From Gnetum montanum (Eukaryota; Streptophyta; Gnetopsida; Gnetales; Gnetaceae), in the NCBI GenBank assembly GCA_015680685.1, contig MNCI01033529.1, forward strand, positions 790,513 through 854,512: DNA of 64,000 bases. Reading direction: 5' to 3'. The notes below the pieces were generated by a model. The model made no database searches and was not told where the DNA came from. It saw only the letters and a program-made list of their open reading frames with translations. A program made the position numbers and the translations under genes. Every line of letters begins with the position of its first letter. The first letter of the stretch is position 1. Shown here piece after piece: positions 44,866 to 56,739 of this stretch.

Positions 44866-47000
44866 CACTAGTAAAGATCCCAACCAAAAAACCTTGAGTG
44901 TTTATGACCCCAAAGACCCTACTATCATTGAGTGTAGGTGATCTATGAGGATTAAAGGAGAAAGTCCTAAATTTGCAACCATAAATAAGGTAGTTATAAC
45001 TTCATTTCTACCAAAATATAGGCTGGTGTGCTAATTCCACATGTGGAAGCAGAAGCCAAGAGGGAGTTTAAGCTCATACACAAAGGTGAAAAGGAGTATA
45101 TCCCTTCCCCATGTAACCTAATACCCTTCAAGGATATCTATGATAGCATCCTAGCTTAATTGGTTGCAATGGAAGAGGAAGATGACAAGCATAGATTAGA
45201 AGAACAACAAGAGGAGGAGGATGAGTTTAGGGTAGAATTTAAGCCCTAAAACATCTTGAAAGGATTATTCCAACAAACATCCCCCAAGCTCACAACATGT
45301 TTCTCTAATGCTTTTGTTCTTTGTATGGGCATGATGCCATCATCTTCCACTACCTCCTACCCTACTATGAAGGATCCCTTGATAGTTATATCCACATATC
45401 AAACTCAATCAGAATTGTAACCAACAACCTATAACTTGTCAGTAGTACCATTTGCTACATAGTCCCAATCCATACAACCATCGATGGTGGTTTTTACCAT
45501 CACAAATCCATTAACTATGCATGTGGGATCCAGCGTGGGACCCCAAGCAACTCAGGGGTTACACAACCCCTTAATCCCCATTTGTAGACAAGTACTAGCA
45601 TAAACATCATTTTCCTTATTTTTCCTATAAGCTAGGACCATGACGCAACCACTTTCTTCTATCCTACAATCCATAGAAAGGCCATAGGCCTCACAACAGA
45701 TGTCACAACCATATGTGCAAGTCCCATAGCCAAAAAGACCATCCCAAGGCCTAAATCAAGCCTTCTAGATGATCCAAGACTTGAAAAAGAAGTTGAAGAG
45801 GCTTAAATCCTCTACTTTACAACATATCAAGAAAATAGACTTTTACCAAGATGATCCCATTAATTCCATGATTTCTCCATTGACACTTTCTCCTAATGTC
45901 CCTATTCCTTAATTTAATAAGTATAAAAAATAAGGTGATCCCAATGCTCACCTTATTACCTTTTAATCTAACTACTTATTCTTGCAACCATGACCACATA
46001 CCATCATGAGAATTTTTCCCATGTCTTTGACTAGGAAAGTACTTGATTAGTACTACACATTACCTAGAGGATCCATATCCTCTTTAGAGGACTTGATAGA
46101 CTAGTTTGTTAATCACTTCAAGTATAACCTCAAGCCCAATACCATGCTTGACCAACTCATGAAGGTCAAACAAGGATCCCTAGAACTCGTACAAAAGTTA
46201 ATCCAATGATGGAATGGACTTTTGAATGAAATATCAAAGCTTATAGCTGAAGCACATCTTTTGGCTATATTTAAGAGGGGAATTAATGACTTCATCAAGT
46301 CCAAAATTTAATACCTTGACCTACGGTCCCTCAACCAAGAATTTTCCCAAACCAAGAACACAAAGGATGTTGCAAAGGCTAGTCATGATTTGGCCTACAT
46401 AGCATATAAAAATAAACATAAACAAAGACACAAGGAAAATGGCCAACAAAACAACACAACCATAGCAACTATAACCAAAGAAGTAAAGATCACGAACTAG
46501 AGGCCAAGAGCCAACCCACCTAAGGCCCCCATTAATGACCACAATAATCAACCATCAACCTTTAGGGCCACCACATTAACTACAACTAGGTCAAATTTTG
46601 AGAGAAAATACTATGGTAAGTACACTATCTTACCCCTAAAGCCATCCGAGTTGCAAGACCAACTATTAAAGAGTGGGTGCATGCAATACAAATAACTAAC
46701 TAAAGGTGCTTGAAAGAAGCACGAGCAGCTATGTGAAATAGTGAAAGATCTCTCTCAAGCAACAAAGGATGACCCAAAATTACCTAGATACTTCAAGCTA
46801 GACTACTTTTATTACTATCACCAACTACCTAGTCATGATACAAAATTCTATCTCATGCTAAAGGATGACCTGTAGGGGATGATAGATAGGGGGAGCTAGT
46901 CTTAGATGCTTGCAATCTAGTCAAGCCACAAAATTAGTCAATACAAGTCTATAAAGATCCATTGAGTGAGAACATCCCTATTAGTGAGAACATCCCCGCT
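44866..47000 (+). pseudogene. Element E gag, main part (decayed)
   Basis: Continues from 26431 in frame (LTSKDPNQ). The N-terminal domain resembles that of F (AKREFKLIHKGEKEYIPSP near 45055-45110 against AKRHFEFVYKGDHNFILLA in F). Core: KIDFYQDDPINSMISPLTL (45830-45890), GDPNAHLI, FKRGINDFIKSK (46270-46310) and DLAYIAYKNKHKQ (46388-46430). The knuckle is decayed: YYHQLPSHDTKFYLMLKDDL (46805-46870). Frameshifts and TAG stops throughout. Role: capsid/nucleocapsid. Confidence 0.85.
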
Positions 47001-47019
47001 AATGAGAAAGACATCCATT

Positions 47020-47690
47020 TAGTGATGGCTCCTTCCTCAATAAGGGAGGAGAAGTGAACACCCCTAACATTTCATGATAGTGAAATCAAGGTTAATCCCC
47101 AAAATGGTGAAGTGACTAGGACTTCTCTATTCATAACCATATGCATAGGATAGTTTAAAGTGTATTAGGTGCATGTTGATGATGGAGCAATAGCTAACAT
47201 CATACCATGCACCATCATTGAGTGCTTGGGCCTAACTAAGTAGGTACAACCTACAACCACTACATCTCTCAAATTTTTTAATGGATCTAGGGTTGCAGTT
47301 AAGGGGTCCATCTCCTTGGACTTTGTAGCAATAGAGAAATTCCCCATACTCACTAATTTCATGGTGGTGGAGGAGACACCAGGATTCAAACTTATCCTAG
47401 GAAGACTTTGGTTGGCTTAATTATGAGATGTGTCTTCTCTTGTCCATTAAGAAATTCATCTTCCTTACAAAGGAAGTAAAATCATCATTCATGGTGATAA
47501 CATGATACCCCTAGCTATTAACAATATGAACATAGAGTAGGGGCCTGAAGAGGAGCTTTAAGAAGAAGCTCCTAGCCATGAAATCTAGCAACCCAATGAT
47601 GACAGCAATAGGCAACATGATGCATTATGAGATGAACTTCCTTTTAACATCATCAATGAAGGTGATGGTGAATATAAGCTTGTGTAAAGT
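47020..47690 (+). pseudogene. Element E protease (decayed)
   Basis: After HLVMAPSS comes TSLFITICIG, then the active site VHVDDGAIANIIP at about 47170-47210 (triplet DDG), then a FMVVEETPGFKLILGRLWLA segment near 47360-47420. It ends before array 1 at 47995. Confidence 0.85.
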
Positions 47691-47994
47691 AGATCTTACT
47701 CATTCCCTAATCTTGCAAACATTAGGAAGAATTTGCACAACTGAAGTGTAGCTTAACCTTTCCATCCCATGCCTTTATAACTAGATGCACCAATAGCCAT
47801 GTAGCCTACCATTTCATTTTCAATTTATTGGATCCATTTATGCATTTTTATTTTACTCTTTATGCATGTATCCTATTAATGTAGCCTAAGTTTCTACTTT
47901 CATTTGCATTTTTACTCATTTATTTTAGCCTTTCTTTACTTTTTCTCATATTATAAACATAAAAAAGCCTTATAAATATATATTTCTTTTTCAT

Positions 47995-48165
47995 CACTAG
48001 CCTGCTATGGCCTTAAACTAGAAAAATTATGGTTTGCTATGATCTTAAATTGGCAACATAGTCTACTAAGACATTAAACTAGCAACATGACCTATCATGG
48101 CCCTTAACTAGCAAAAGAGTACAACTTGTGGCTGTCATGGCCTAAAACTAGAAAACACCTCTTTT
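47995..48165. repeat. Tandem array 1 of element E
   Basis: About five units, TATGGCCTTAAACTAGCAAC, after protease, same position as in A2, C and F. Element F is inserted 50 bp further on, so any antisense gene of E would lie right of F. Confidence 0.8.
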
Positions 48166-48214
48166 ATTTTATCATATTACTTTTTTGTTTAAGCCTATTA
48201 TTGCATCAATTATC

Positions 48215-49590
48215 TGAAACACCATAAAATTTTGGCCTAGCACTTTTAAACAAAATTCAAGCTAAGTCATGCTGTTGCCCAACATAAGTATAGCATGACC
48301 AAACTTGAGAGTCTCCAAAAAGGCATGAAATGACATTCAATGGAGCAGGCAAAATACCCTTGGGTCCCACAGGTGATTACACCAGCTTTCAGCATTCAAA
48401 ATTAAAAGTCTCGGGCTCAAAATTCTTAGTTTTGGCTAAGTATACTTTGGTTGCACTTTCTTACACTGCACAGCGTAAGGTTCAACATCACCAACTTTTG
48501 GAGGCCTGAAACTAAGCCAAAATAGGCCAAAATTGAGGACAAGGACCCCCCATGACCTCCACTAATTGTTGCTTCAGGTTCCTAGCCCTCAAAATCTTAA
48601 TTTCGGGCTCAAAAATACACTATTTTCACTGCTCACACCGAGGTCACGCCCAGCTCACTGCTCATGCCTAGGTCATGCCTAGCTCACTGCTCACGCCCAG
48701 CTCATGCCCAGCTCATGGTCACGCCCAGCTCATGTCAGGACAAGATCAACTCAAGGTGACATCCTACAACAACCAATCCAAGTGAGCCAAAATCAAGTTT
48801 TGTTTGCAAATTTATTATAGATTTTTATTGTAAGCTTCACCATGTGTGAGCTTGTCAAGCCCTTACGCGACTTCCATGGGCGTGAGTTAGCTTATGTTGT
48901 AAAATACAGTGCACCTAGTCTAAAAGGTAGCTTGCCCATGTACACCTATCAAATGATCCTTCATTCTCTCATCTCGCCGCCATCGATCCTGTTCATTCTT
49001 ACTCCCAAGCCTAGACGAATGCATAAATGCCCTGTGCAAAGACATAAATGAGGTTGGAAAATGTCGGTAGAAATTTAGCAAAAAGAAACCAGCAATCCTG
49101 AGCCCAGATGCACGTGATTCCCAGCACCTATAAACACCATACATCGGAGCTTAACGTCTGACTTGCAATCCAAAGTCGCAACTACGTTTTGACCGATGCA
49201 CATTTTATCAATTAATACCATACAGTTTTATTTTTGCCATCCATTGTACTATTCTGATTTATCATTCACATTGTTCCGTTCATTGCATATTCCTACATAC
49301 ATTCTTTCTAAGCTTACGTTTCCATCAAATTTCGTAAATTTCGTTACGTTTCGTTACAACCTTTGCATTACATTATTTTCTCTATTTTACATTTGTGATG
49401 ATAACCCCAGCGCAGGCAATAGCATATGCTCAGGGAAGTCCTTGGTTGATTTGCGTGCAAACCATCCAAGGCACTCTGCCTTCATTTTTCCATCTTTCCC
49501 TCATGCGAAGGTAGGGTCTTCTGTATCTCTCTGGAGATCTTTTGGCGTATGTTTCCTTCTAGCCTTACATCGACAATTTTGAATAGCACA
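48215..49590 (+). mobile_element. Element F 5' LTR
   Basis: TGAAACACCATAAAATTTTGG at 48215 to GAATAGCACA at 49590, 1376 bp. It shares its start with C's LTR and the U5 block TCCTTGGTTGATTTGCGTG (49440) with E. Its U3 contains a short-repeat cluster CTCACGCCCAGCTCATG (48640-48740) in place of the TAGCATAGCG palindromes of A and C. TATA-like CCTATAAACACC lies at about 49127-49138. Confidence 0.8.
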
Positions 49591-49595
49591 AAAAT

Positions 49596-49614
49596 TGACA
49601 CTAGAAGGAGGGCC
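49596..49614 (+). promoter_or_regulatory. Element F primer-binding site
   Basis: TGACACTAGAAGGAGGGCC, one base from the C/A2 site. Confidence 0.75.
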
Positions 49615-49739
49615 ACTTACCGTTTGACAAAACTTTAGACATTCCATAGTTTGAAACATTGCACTGATTAAGCATTGTAACTGAAACCCCCATTAACACT
49701 GGTCTTGTTTGTGTAGATCTTGCTCACATTGCAGATCTA

Positions 49740-50690
49740 CTCACGCTAACCAGTTACTCAAGCTAAGCTTGACCAGTTACTCATGCTGAGCTTGACTAGT
49801 TACTCACGCTAAGCTTGCTCAAGCTGAGCTTGACCAGTTACTCATGCTAAGCTTGCTCAAGCTCACACCAGTTACTCATGCTAAGCTTGCTCAAGCTGAT
49901 ACCAGTTACTCATGATGAGTTTGCTCAAGCTAACACTAGTTACTCATGCTGAGTTTGCTCAAGCTAAACCCAGTTACTCACACTAAGCTTGCTCACGTTG
50001 AACCTAGTTACTCACGCTGAGCTTGCTCAAGCTGACACTAGTTACTCACGCTAAGCTTGCTCACGCTGTGACACTAGTTACCTATGCTAATCTCACTCAA
50101 GCTGAACCCAGTTATTCACACTGAGCTTGCTCAAGCTGAACCCAGTTATTCACGCTAAGCTTGCTCAAGCTGATGCCAATTACTCAAGCTGAGCTTGCTC
50201 ACACTGATCTTGACCAGTTACTCACGCTAAGCTTGCTCAAGCTGACACTAGTTACTCATGCTGAGTTTGCTCAAGCTAAACCCAGTTACTCACACTGAGC
50301 TTGCTCAAGCTGACACCAGTTACTCATGCTGAGTTTGCTCAAGCTAAACCTAGTTACTCATGCTAAGTTTGCTCAAGCTGACACCAGTTACTCACGCTGA
50401 GCTTTCTCACGATGTGATACCAGTTACTCATGCTGAGCTTGCTCAAGCTAAACCCAGTTATTCATACTAAGCTTGCTCAAGCTAACGCTAGTTACTCACG
50501 CTGAGCTTGCTCACATTGAGCTTGACTAGTTACTTACACTGAGCTTGACTAGGTACTCACACTAAGCTTGCTTATGCTAAGCTTGGCTAGTTACTCATTC
50601 TGAGCTTATTCATGCTGAGCTTAACCAATTACTCACGCTGAGCTTGACCAGTCAACTCAAGTTAGGCTTACACATGCTATTTACATAAAT
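49740..50690. repeat. 34-bp tandem array in the F leader
   Basis: More than 20 units of about 34 bp, CCAGTTACTCATGCTAAGCTTGCTCAAGCTGATA, with variants of 24 and 48 bp. It lies between primer-binding site and gag. The unit contains the inverted pair AGCTTGCTCAAGCT. The same CTCACGCTGAG-type motif recurs in F's LTR (48640-48740) and at 56405-56620. Confidence 0.93.
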
Positions 50691-50715
50691 TCATCTAGTC
50701 AAACTGGTTACACAC

Positions 50716-53620
50716 ATGGAATCATCCTAGACCAATGCAACATTACCTATTTCTGACCCCAACGCTGAAATCTCAAATCCCATGATTGCAACCGAATCCA
50801 TAGTTGCCGTCGGAGAGATGAACCTTCAAGGGCCAACCCATCGATCACTTAGGTTGCAAGGCAAAGATCCTGCCTATACAATTCTCACCCCGAAACAATA
50901 AAACTTCATATGTGTAAATATCCAAGCAAACCTAGCTACTGATCACGTGAAAATAGAAGCAAAACGACATTTTGAGTTCGTCTATAAGGGGGATCATAAT
51001 TTTATCCTCTTAGCATACGATGTGATTCCCCTATCTGAATCTCATCATGAACTTATATCCCAGCTCCTCATGGCAAGGAGTCAAACCTTGAGGCAATCCA
51101 CCGTAGAACCTCAAAATGAAGATGAGGAAGATAATTTTGCTTCTCAGTCTGAACATGGGGATTCGTACCATACTCTCAGTCCACATACTTATGTGAATCC
51201 ATTATTTCACCCTTTCACTGGGGAGACCATGTCCCTCCATTCATTTAAAAGCACTCAAGCACATGTGCCACAATAGGAAGCATCCACTCTCATTCCCACT
51301 CTCCCTATGACCAATACTCAATTCAATATACCCATCCCCACTATTCCTCCAGTCACCACGTTATCCCCTCTCTTACAAGTACAACCCCAACAACCACCCT
51401 CTCAAACTAATGTAGGAGTGACCTTCCCACCCCATGTGATTGGGATGCCATTTGTGATACCTACTTCTACATCTACTCACTATATACCATGAGTAAAAAT
51501 CCAAGGGACATCCTTCACCACTTCAACTCAACAAGTTCAGGGCGTTCCCTCACAAATCATAATTGGACAGTGGGTTGCGACTGGTATGCAACCGCATCAA
51601 CCCCCTCATTACAACATACCACCTCCTACAATTCCATCCATGAACATCCATCAAGTACAACAACAACAACAACCTACACCTTATGGTATGTCGCCCTTAG
51701 TAGCACCCACCGTAAATATTTCACAAGTACAACCTTTGACCACTCAACTTTCTTCTTTCCCGTCCACTATACAACAATCTAACTTGCATACTATACAACA
51801 TAACCAACTTGCTTCACCTAGTGCCCAAGACTAGGCTGAAGCTAAAAAGATGATGCAAGAACTCACTGATGAGGTAAAACGTCGTAAAATGACTAAAAAT
51901 GAAGAGCTTAAAGTATTAGAATTTTACCAAGACAATCCTATTAGCTCTTTGGTACCACCATTGACCTTGCCCAAAGGATTTTCTTTGCCTCAACTAACCA
52001 AATACAACAGGGAAGGAGACCCCAACATCCATCTGGTCACATTTAGACTAGAATGTTTATTGCTTCAGGCATGGTCCCATGCAATCTTATGTGTGTTTGC
52101 CATGTCCCTCACTAGGAGAGCTTTAGACTAGTACCAAGCCTTGCCTCATAACTCCATATCCTCTTTGGAGGATCTCTTACACCAGTTTGTTACCAGGTTC
52201 AAATACAACCTGAAACCTGAAGCAACCTTGGACAACCTCATATAGGTAAAACAAGCACCACTTGAACCTGTACAAAAATTTATCCATAGATGGAGTGCCA
52301 CACTCAACGAACTTCACGAGCCAATCCCAGAAAAATACCTCATCACAATTCTCAAGAGAGCCATAAACAATTTTGTCAAATCAAAACTATACTATCTAAA
52401 TGTGTGCACTCTAAGCCAGGGTTTTGTACAGATTAAAAACATAGAGGAGGCAGCCCAAAATACCCATGACCCTGCTTACTTAGCCTTTAGAAATCAACAC
52501 ACTAAAAAAGATAAAGAAAATGCTAAAGCAATAGTAGCAACAGTAGTAGAAACTCAACCTACTAACATGGGACAGCAAGGTAGACCACCTACTGCTCCCG
52601 TTAACTATGAGAGAACTGCTCCTGCACATACACCTGAATCATCTGCCATGTAAGATGCTAACATAGGTTAGGCACATACATTTGAGAGGAAAGACCCTGC
52701 TCAGTACACACCTCTCCCCATGAAGCCTTCCTAGTTGTTATATCAACTTTTGAAGGCTACGACCATCAAACATAAGCAGTTGTCTCTAGCAGAAGCCCAA
52801 AGACATGATCGATTCTATGAATTGGCCAAAAACTCAAGCTTGGCAATACCAAATGAGCCTCCTATCCCAAGAGGCTTTAGACTAGATCGATTTTGCAAGT
52901 ACCACCAACGGAATGGGCATGGTATTGATTATTGTTTCACCCTCAAACAAGACATACAACGTATGATTGATAGGGGTGAGATAACATTTGATGATGCCAA
53001 CCTTATTAAATCGTAGAATCAATCTATGGGCATATACAAAGATCCCCTTAATACCAAGGAAGCTCCTTATGTTATTAACATGATCCATGTTGGAAATGAG
53101 CAGGGTATGCCTACAAAACCTTTCATGATTCGTGTTCCTCCTACAACATCAACATCATCCCCACAATCCTTGTATCCCACATACAATCCTCCTACACCGA
53201 CAAAACCATTTGTTATTTGTGTACTCCCTGCCAATGCAATTGCAAATGTACAACTACCTACTTGGCCCACTCCCTTTGTGGTCCGAGTGCTACCTGCAGT
53301 TGCAACCATGGAGGTACAACTGCAAAACCAACCAACTCCTTTCGTAATTAGGGTGCCCAAACACCTTGATCTTCCACCTCCTATTCCTCAATTGCAAACC
53401 AAATCGATGCCATTGTTATCAGGATGCCCAAACACCCTAACACTCAACCACCTCCAAATGTTCAACCGCAACCCCAACCCACTCCATTTGTAATCCGGGT
53501 TCCAAAACAACCCGATGTTCAAGCTCCAACGGCTCCCCCATGACCTTCGTGAGAACACCTCACTGACAGACTTACTAGGGAATGGTTGGAAAAAGAGCAT
53601 CAAAATATTGAACTGGGGCC
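50716..53620 (+). pseudogene. Element F gag (lightly decayed)
   Basis: ATG 50716 (MESS, TAG, TNATLPISD) opens a frame that continues through AKRHFEFVYKG (50960-51000), an acidic patch, a long Pro/Gln/Thr-rich region (51300-51830), and the capsid core: VLEFYQDNPISSLVPPLTLP (51915-51975), YNREGDPNIHLVTFRLECL, FKYNLKPEATL (52200-52230), INNFVKSKLYYLN and DPAYLAFRNQHTKKDKENA. The zinc knuckle is intact: CKYHQRNGHGIDYC (52896-52937, CHHC). The linker to protease (53100-53500) holds repeats TPFVVRVL, TPFVIRVP and KPFMIRVP. Only a few TAG stops and one shift near 51490 and 53380; best preserved gag of this family here. Confidence 0.9.
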
Positions 53621-54790
53621 ACCAAAACCCACTCCCTTAAATGCTATACCTATGGCTCCGACAACTAACGAGCCAGGCATGAGTCACAAAAACAAAAAAT
53701 TAGGAATGCCAGATGCATCAAATCCAACCGTCACATTAGACCACATGAAAACCATTCCACAAGAGATACAACTACTATGTCCAATGGACCAAGTCTTAAC
53801 TAGCAAGACTATACCAAATAGCAAAGACTTGGCCAGTGCCTTAACTCAGATTACATAGGCGCTTAAACAAAAAAATACATCTTTGAGCTTGTATGATCTA
53901 ATGATGACTTCTCAAGTTCATCATGAAGCCTTAGTATGCATGTTAACATCGATTCCAGTCAGTGAAGACTTGCCTGCAAATGAACCTTCCATTCACGCGG
54001 TAATGTCTCCGTATCAAGGATCAAGAGCCACATCACTAAGCTTCAACATGGATAATATAAAAATAGATGAAAAAATAGGAAAAGTCACCACTACACCCAT
54101 GTTCATAACTATACAAGTAAATCAATTTAAGATACACAGGGTGCATGTAGATGATGGAGTGGCCACGAACGTAGTACCATACCTCGTCATTGAATAGTTA
54201 GGGCTAAGTAAAAAAATCAAACCAACTTCCACAACATTCCTGAAATCATTCAGTGGATCACGCGTAGTTGTCAAAGGAACATTAACTTTGGACTTCATAG
54301 CAGGGGACCGGTTCCCCGTGTCAACCAAATTTGTGGTCGTAGACGAGATGCCTAGATTTAACTTGATATTGGAATGACCATGGTTAGCCAATTAAAAGCA
54401 GTATATTCACCCACTCACCGAGAGATTCACTTACCCTATGAAAGTGATGAAATCATTATACATGGTGATGTGGCTACATTCAACACCTCGGCACATGTAG
54501 GCATAAACCAAGGCTCATAGGTCAAAATTGATTAGACTAAACAAGATGACATTACTCTTGAGCTTAAACAAGATGCCACACCCATTGAAAACCAAAGTGA
54601 TAATCAATCTCCAAACTGTGATCCCCCGGAAGATATAGAAACATTACAAAACATGGAAACATCAGGACATGCTGATATAGGAGTTATTCCCCCAGACATC
54701 TCATGGTCTGAATTGCCATTTAACATAATTAGCGAAGGAGATGCTGAATATACAATTACACTGACATGCCCAAAGCACCATGTCAATCTA
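53621..54790 (+). pseudogene. Element F protease region (lightly decayed)
   Basis: LYDLMMTSQVHHEALVCMLTS (53892-53955), then TTTPMFITIQVNQFKI and the active site VHVDDGVATNVVP (54142-54180), then TFLKSF, VVVDEMPRFNLIL (54330-54375; the GR of ILGR is lost). It continues with a Glu/Asp-rich tail to about 54790 (PPDISWSELPFNIISEGDAEY near 54690-54750). The DDG triplet is as in A2, C and E. Array 1 follows at once; no RT is found downstream in this window. Confidence 0.88.
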
Positions 54791-54824
54791 CAAAAATTAA
54801 AGAAGTCACTCAACCGTTAAATTA

Positions 54825-55100
54825 AACAATCGTCCGAAATGACGTTAAACTATAATCATTCGAAATGACGTTAAACTACAATTTTCTGAAATGATGTTAA
54901 ACTACAATCGTCTGAAATGACTTTAAACTACCACATGTCTGCAATGACATAAAACTAGCCACGGTTAGGAATGGCCGGTTTAAAAAAAAACCCACCGAAA
55001 CAGTTTAAATTTCTCTTGTTTTCTTGTGGCCCGAAATGGCCTTAAACTAGAATGCTGTTGCACGCATGGACCAAAATGGCCTTAAACTAGAACAAGTTAC
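54825..55100. repeat. Tandem array 1 of element F
   Basis: Eight or so units of about 27 bp, TTAAACTACAATCGTCTGAAATGACG, later units GAAATGGCCTTAAACTAG. Same place as in A2, C and E. Confidence 0.88.
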
Positions 55101-55278
55101 ATTTCCTTTTCTTTAAAATTACATTCTTTGTTTGCATGGATAGTTGCATCCTTGCTCTACAAATGATCATTCCCCTTACATTTCTTCCATACTGTTATCA
55201 TTCTAGTTACATTCACATTTATATTTATAAACAGCTAAAACAACAACAATAAAAAATTAATTACAAAATTGAATCAAA

Positions 55279-55301
55279 TATATATATATATATATATATA
55301 A
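55279..55301. repeat. AT dinucleotide repeat
   Basis: (TA)11-12 run in an AT-rich spacer after array 1 of F. Confidence 0.9.
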
Positions 55302-55516
55302 ATCATTTGTGTTTACACTTGTGTCTATCCAAAGTTTGGACAAAAACTTAAAATAAAAAAAAATCGAATAACATAAAAACAAAAAAATATATCAAGGTAT
55401 AAATGAATAATTTCAAATGTTTACATTGTATCACACATTCGCTTTCATACAATCTACAAATTTTCAACAACAACAAAAAAAAAACATAACTAAGCTAACA
55501 ACAATGACAAGTTAAA

Positions 55517-55609
55517 TTAAACATCAGCGCTAAGAGGAGCTTGGTCCCCAAACTCATCTACATCATTGAGTCCCACTCCACTCAGGCTAACCTCATAATC
55601 AACACGTCT
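55517..55609 (-). pseudogene. Putative last exon of F's antisense gene
   Basis: Minus strand: acceptor TTTTTGTGTAG, then a 30-codon acidic open frame (RRVDYEVSLSGVG, then DVDEFGDQAPLS) ending in TAA. Position (just beyond array 1), orientation, length and acidity match the last exons in C (32762-32857) and A2 (20217-20351), though residue similarity is low. An upstream minus-strand stretch near 55890-55930 (SNFTIRGRAPPES) loosely recalls TISFSLGPPRW. Confidence 0.45.
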
Positions 55610-55639
55610 CTACACAAAAACAAAATCCTAGGTAGGTAA

Positions 55640-56739
55640 ATTAAAATTTATATCACACACAAATGAATGTAACCATCAACAAAACATAAATATCCAAGAG
55701 ATAACTAGCGAGAGAAATAATAATAAAATAAATAACTCCAGTATTCATTTGGTGCATTTAATCCTTAATGGGAACATGGAAATTCGTTAGAATGATAACG
55801 TTCACAAAATTTATAATTAATAGTCTATATTACAACCATGGGTAAATAACAGTTAGTCCACATTATCTTAGATTCTGGAGGTGCTCGACCACGAATAGTG
55901 AAATTGGATTTCTTTGATTTCTTTTTACATTGTCAATTAAAGTAAAGAGCTATGTTTCTGTGAAACAGCATGTCACGTTTCTGTGAAACAGCATGTCACA
56001 CTTCCGTGAAACTGAGCCAAATGAGGGGACTACGAACTAAAAATACAATGAACCGACCCCCATAAGAGAAAAGCTAGGATAATAAGAATTCACTATTCTT
56101 GATGATTGGTCTCAAACGTTGAACGTGAATGTCCAGGAGACGTAGATAAATATTTTCGTAATGGGTGTGGCAGTATTCAATAGAGTAGGAACGATGACCC
56201 CGTAGTCAGTCATTCAGGCAGCCGGTTACCTATCACGTACTTCTTAGTCTCATTCATGAAATATATTAAGTGGCACATTCAAACCTTATATTTATCAAAG
56301 CCCTTTATCAGGGTTCATACAATGAGGTTTTAGTTTACAGTCATCTAACGAGTGCTCAGATTTTCCATCGAACTACAATGATACTTTACCCAAACTAGAA
56401 AACTCACGCTACGACGGAAATTGCGGCTGACTCACTCTACGAAATGGCGGTTGACTCACGCTGCAAAATTATGGCTGACTCACGTTGGGAAATGGTGGCT
56501 AACTCACGCTGCAGAATGGCAGCTGACTCACGCTCACGCTATGATGGAGACTCACTCATGCTCATGCTACAAAGGCGGCTAAGTCATGCTCATCTTGCAA
56601 GTCTAAGTTACGCTGATGTTGGTTGATCAACCACCCATCTTGAGCATAGGTTATGTAGGTTTCATTCAGGCTATGGGTTAATTTTAATAAGCTATCATGT
56701 GCCTAACTTTCTTGCACATGCTTAATACATAATATGATT
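55640..56739. other. Unassigned region with short repeats
   Basis: Probably intron and exon remains of F's antisense gene. It holds a 23-bp repeat with GTTTCTGTGAAACAGCATGTCAC in three copies (55955-56022, itself an inverted repeat GTTTCTGTGAAAC). It also holds a 30-bp repeat GACTCACGCTGCAAAATTATGGCT in about six copies (56405-56620), of the same CTCACGCTG theme as F's LTR and leader. No gene called. Confidence 0.45.

Noticed and set aside
49196-49582. 128-codon frame at the end of F's 5' LTR
   Set aside because: It falls wholly within the U5/R part of the LTR; openness is by chance.
49740-50690. Regular repeats that could suggest a CRISPR array
   Set aside because: Units are directly adjacent without unique spacers, diverge gradually, and lie in a retrotransposon leader in plant DNA.
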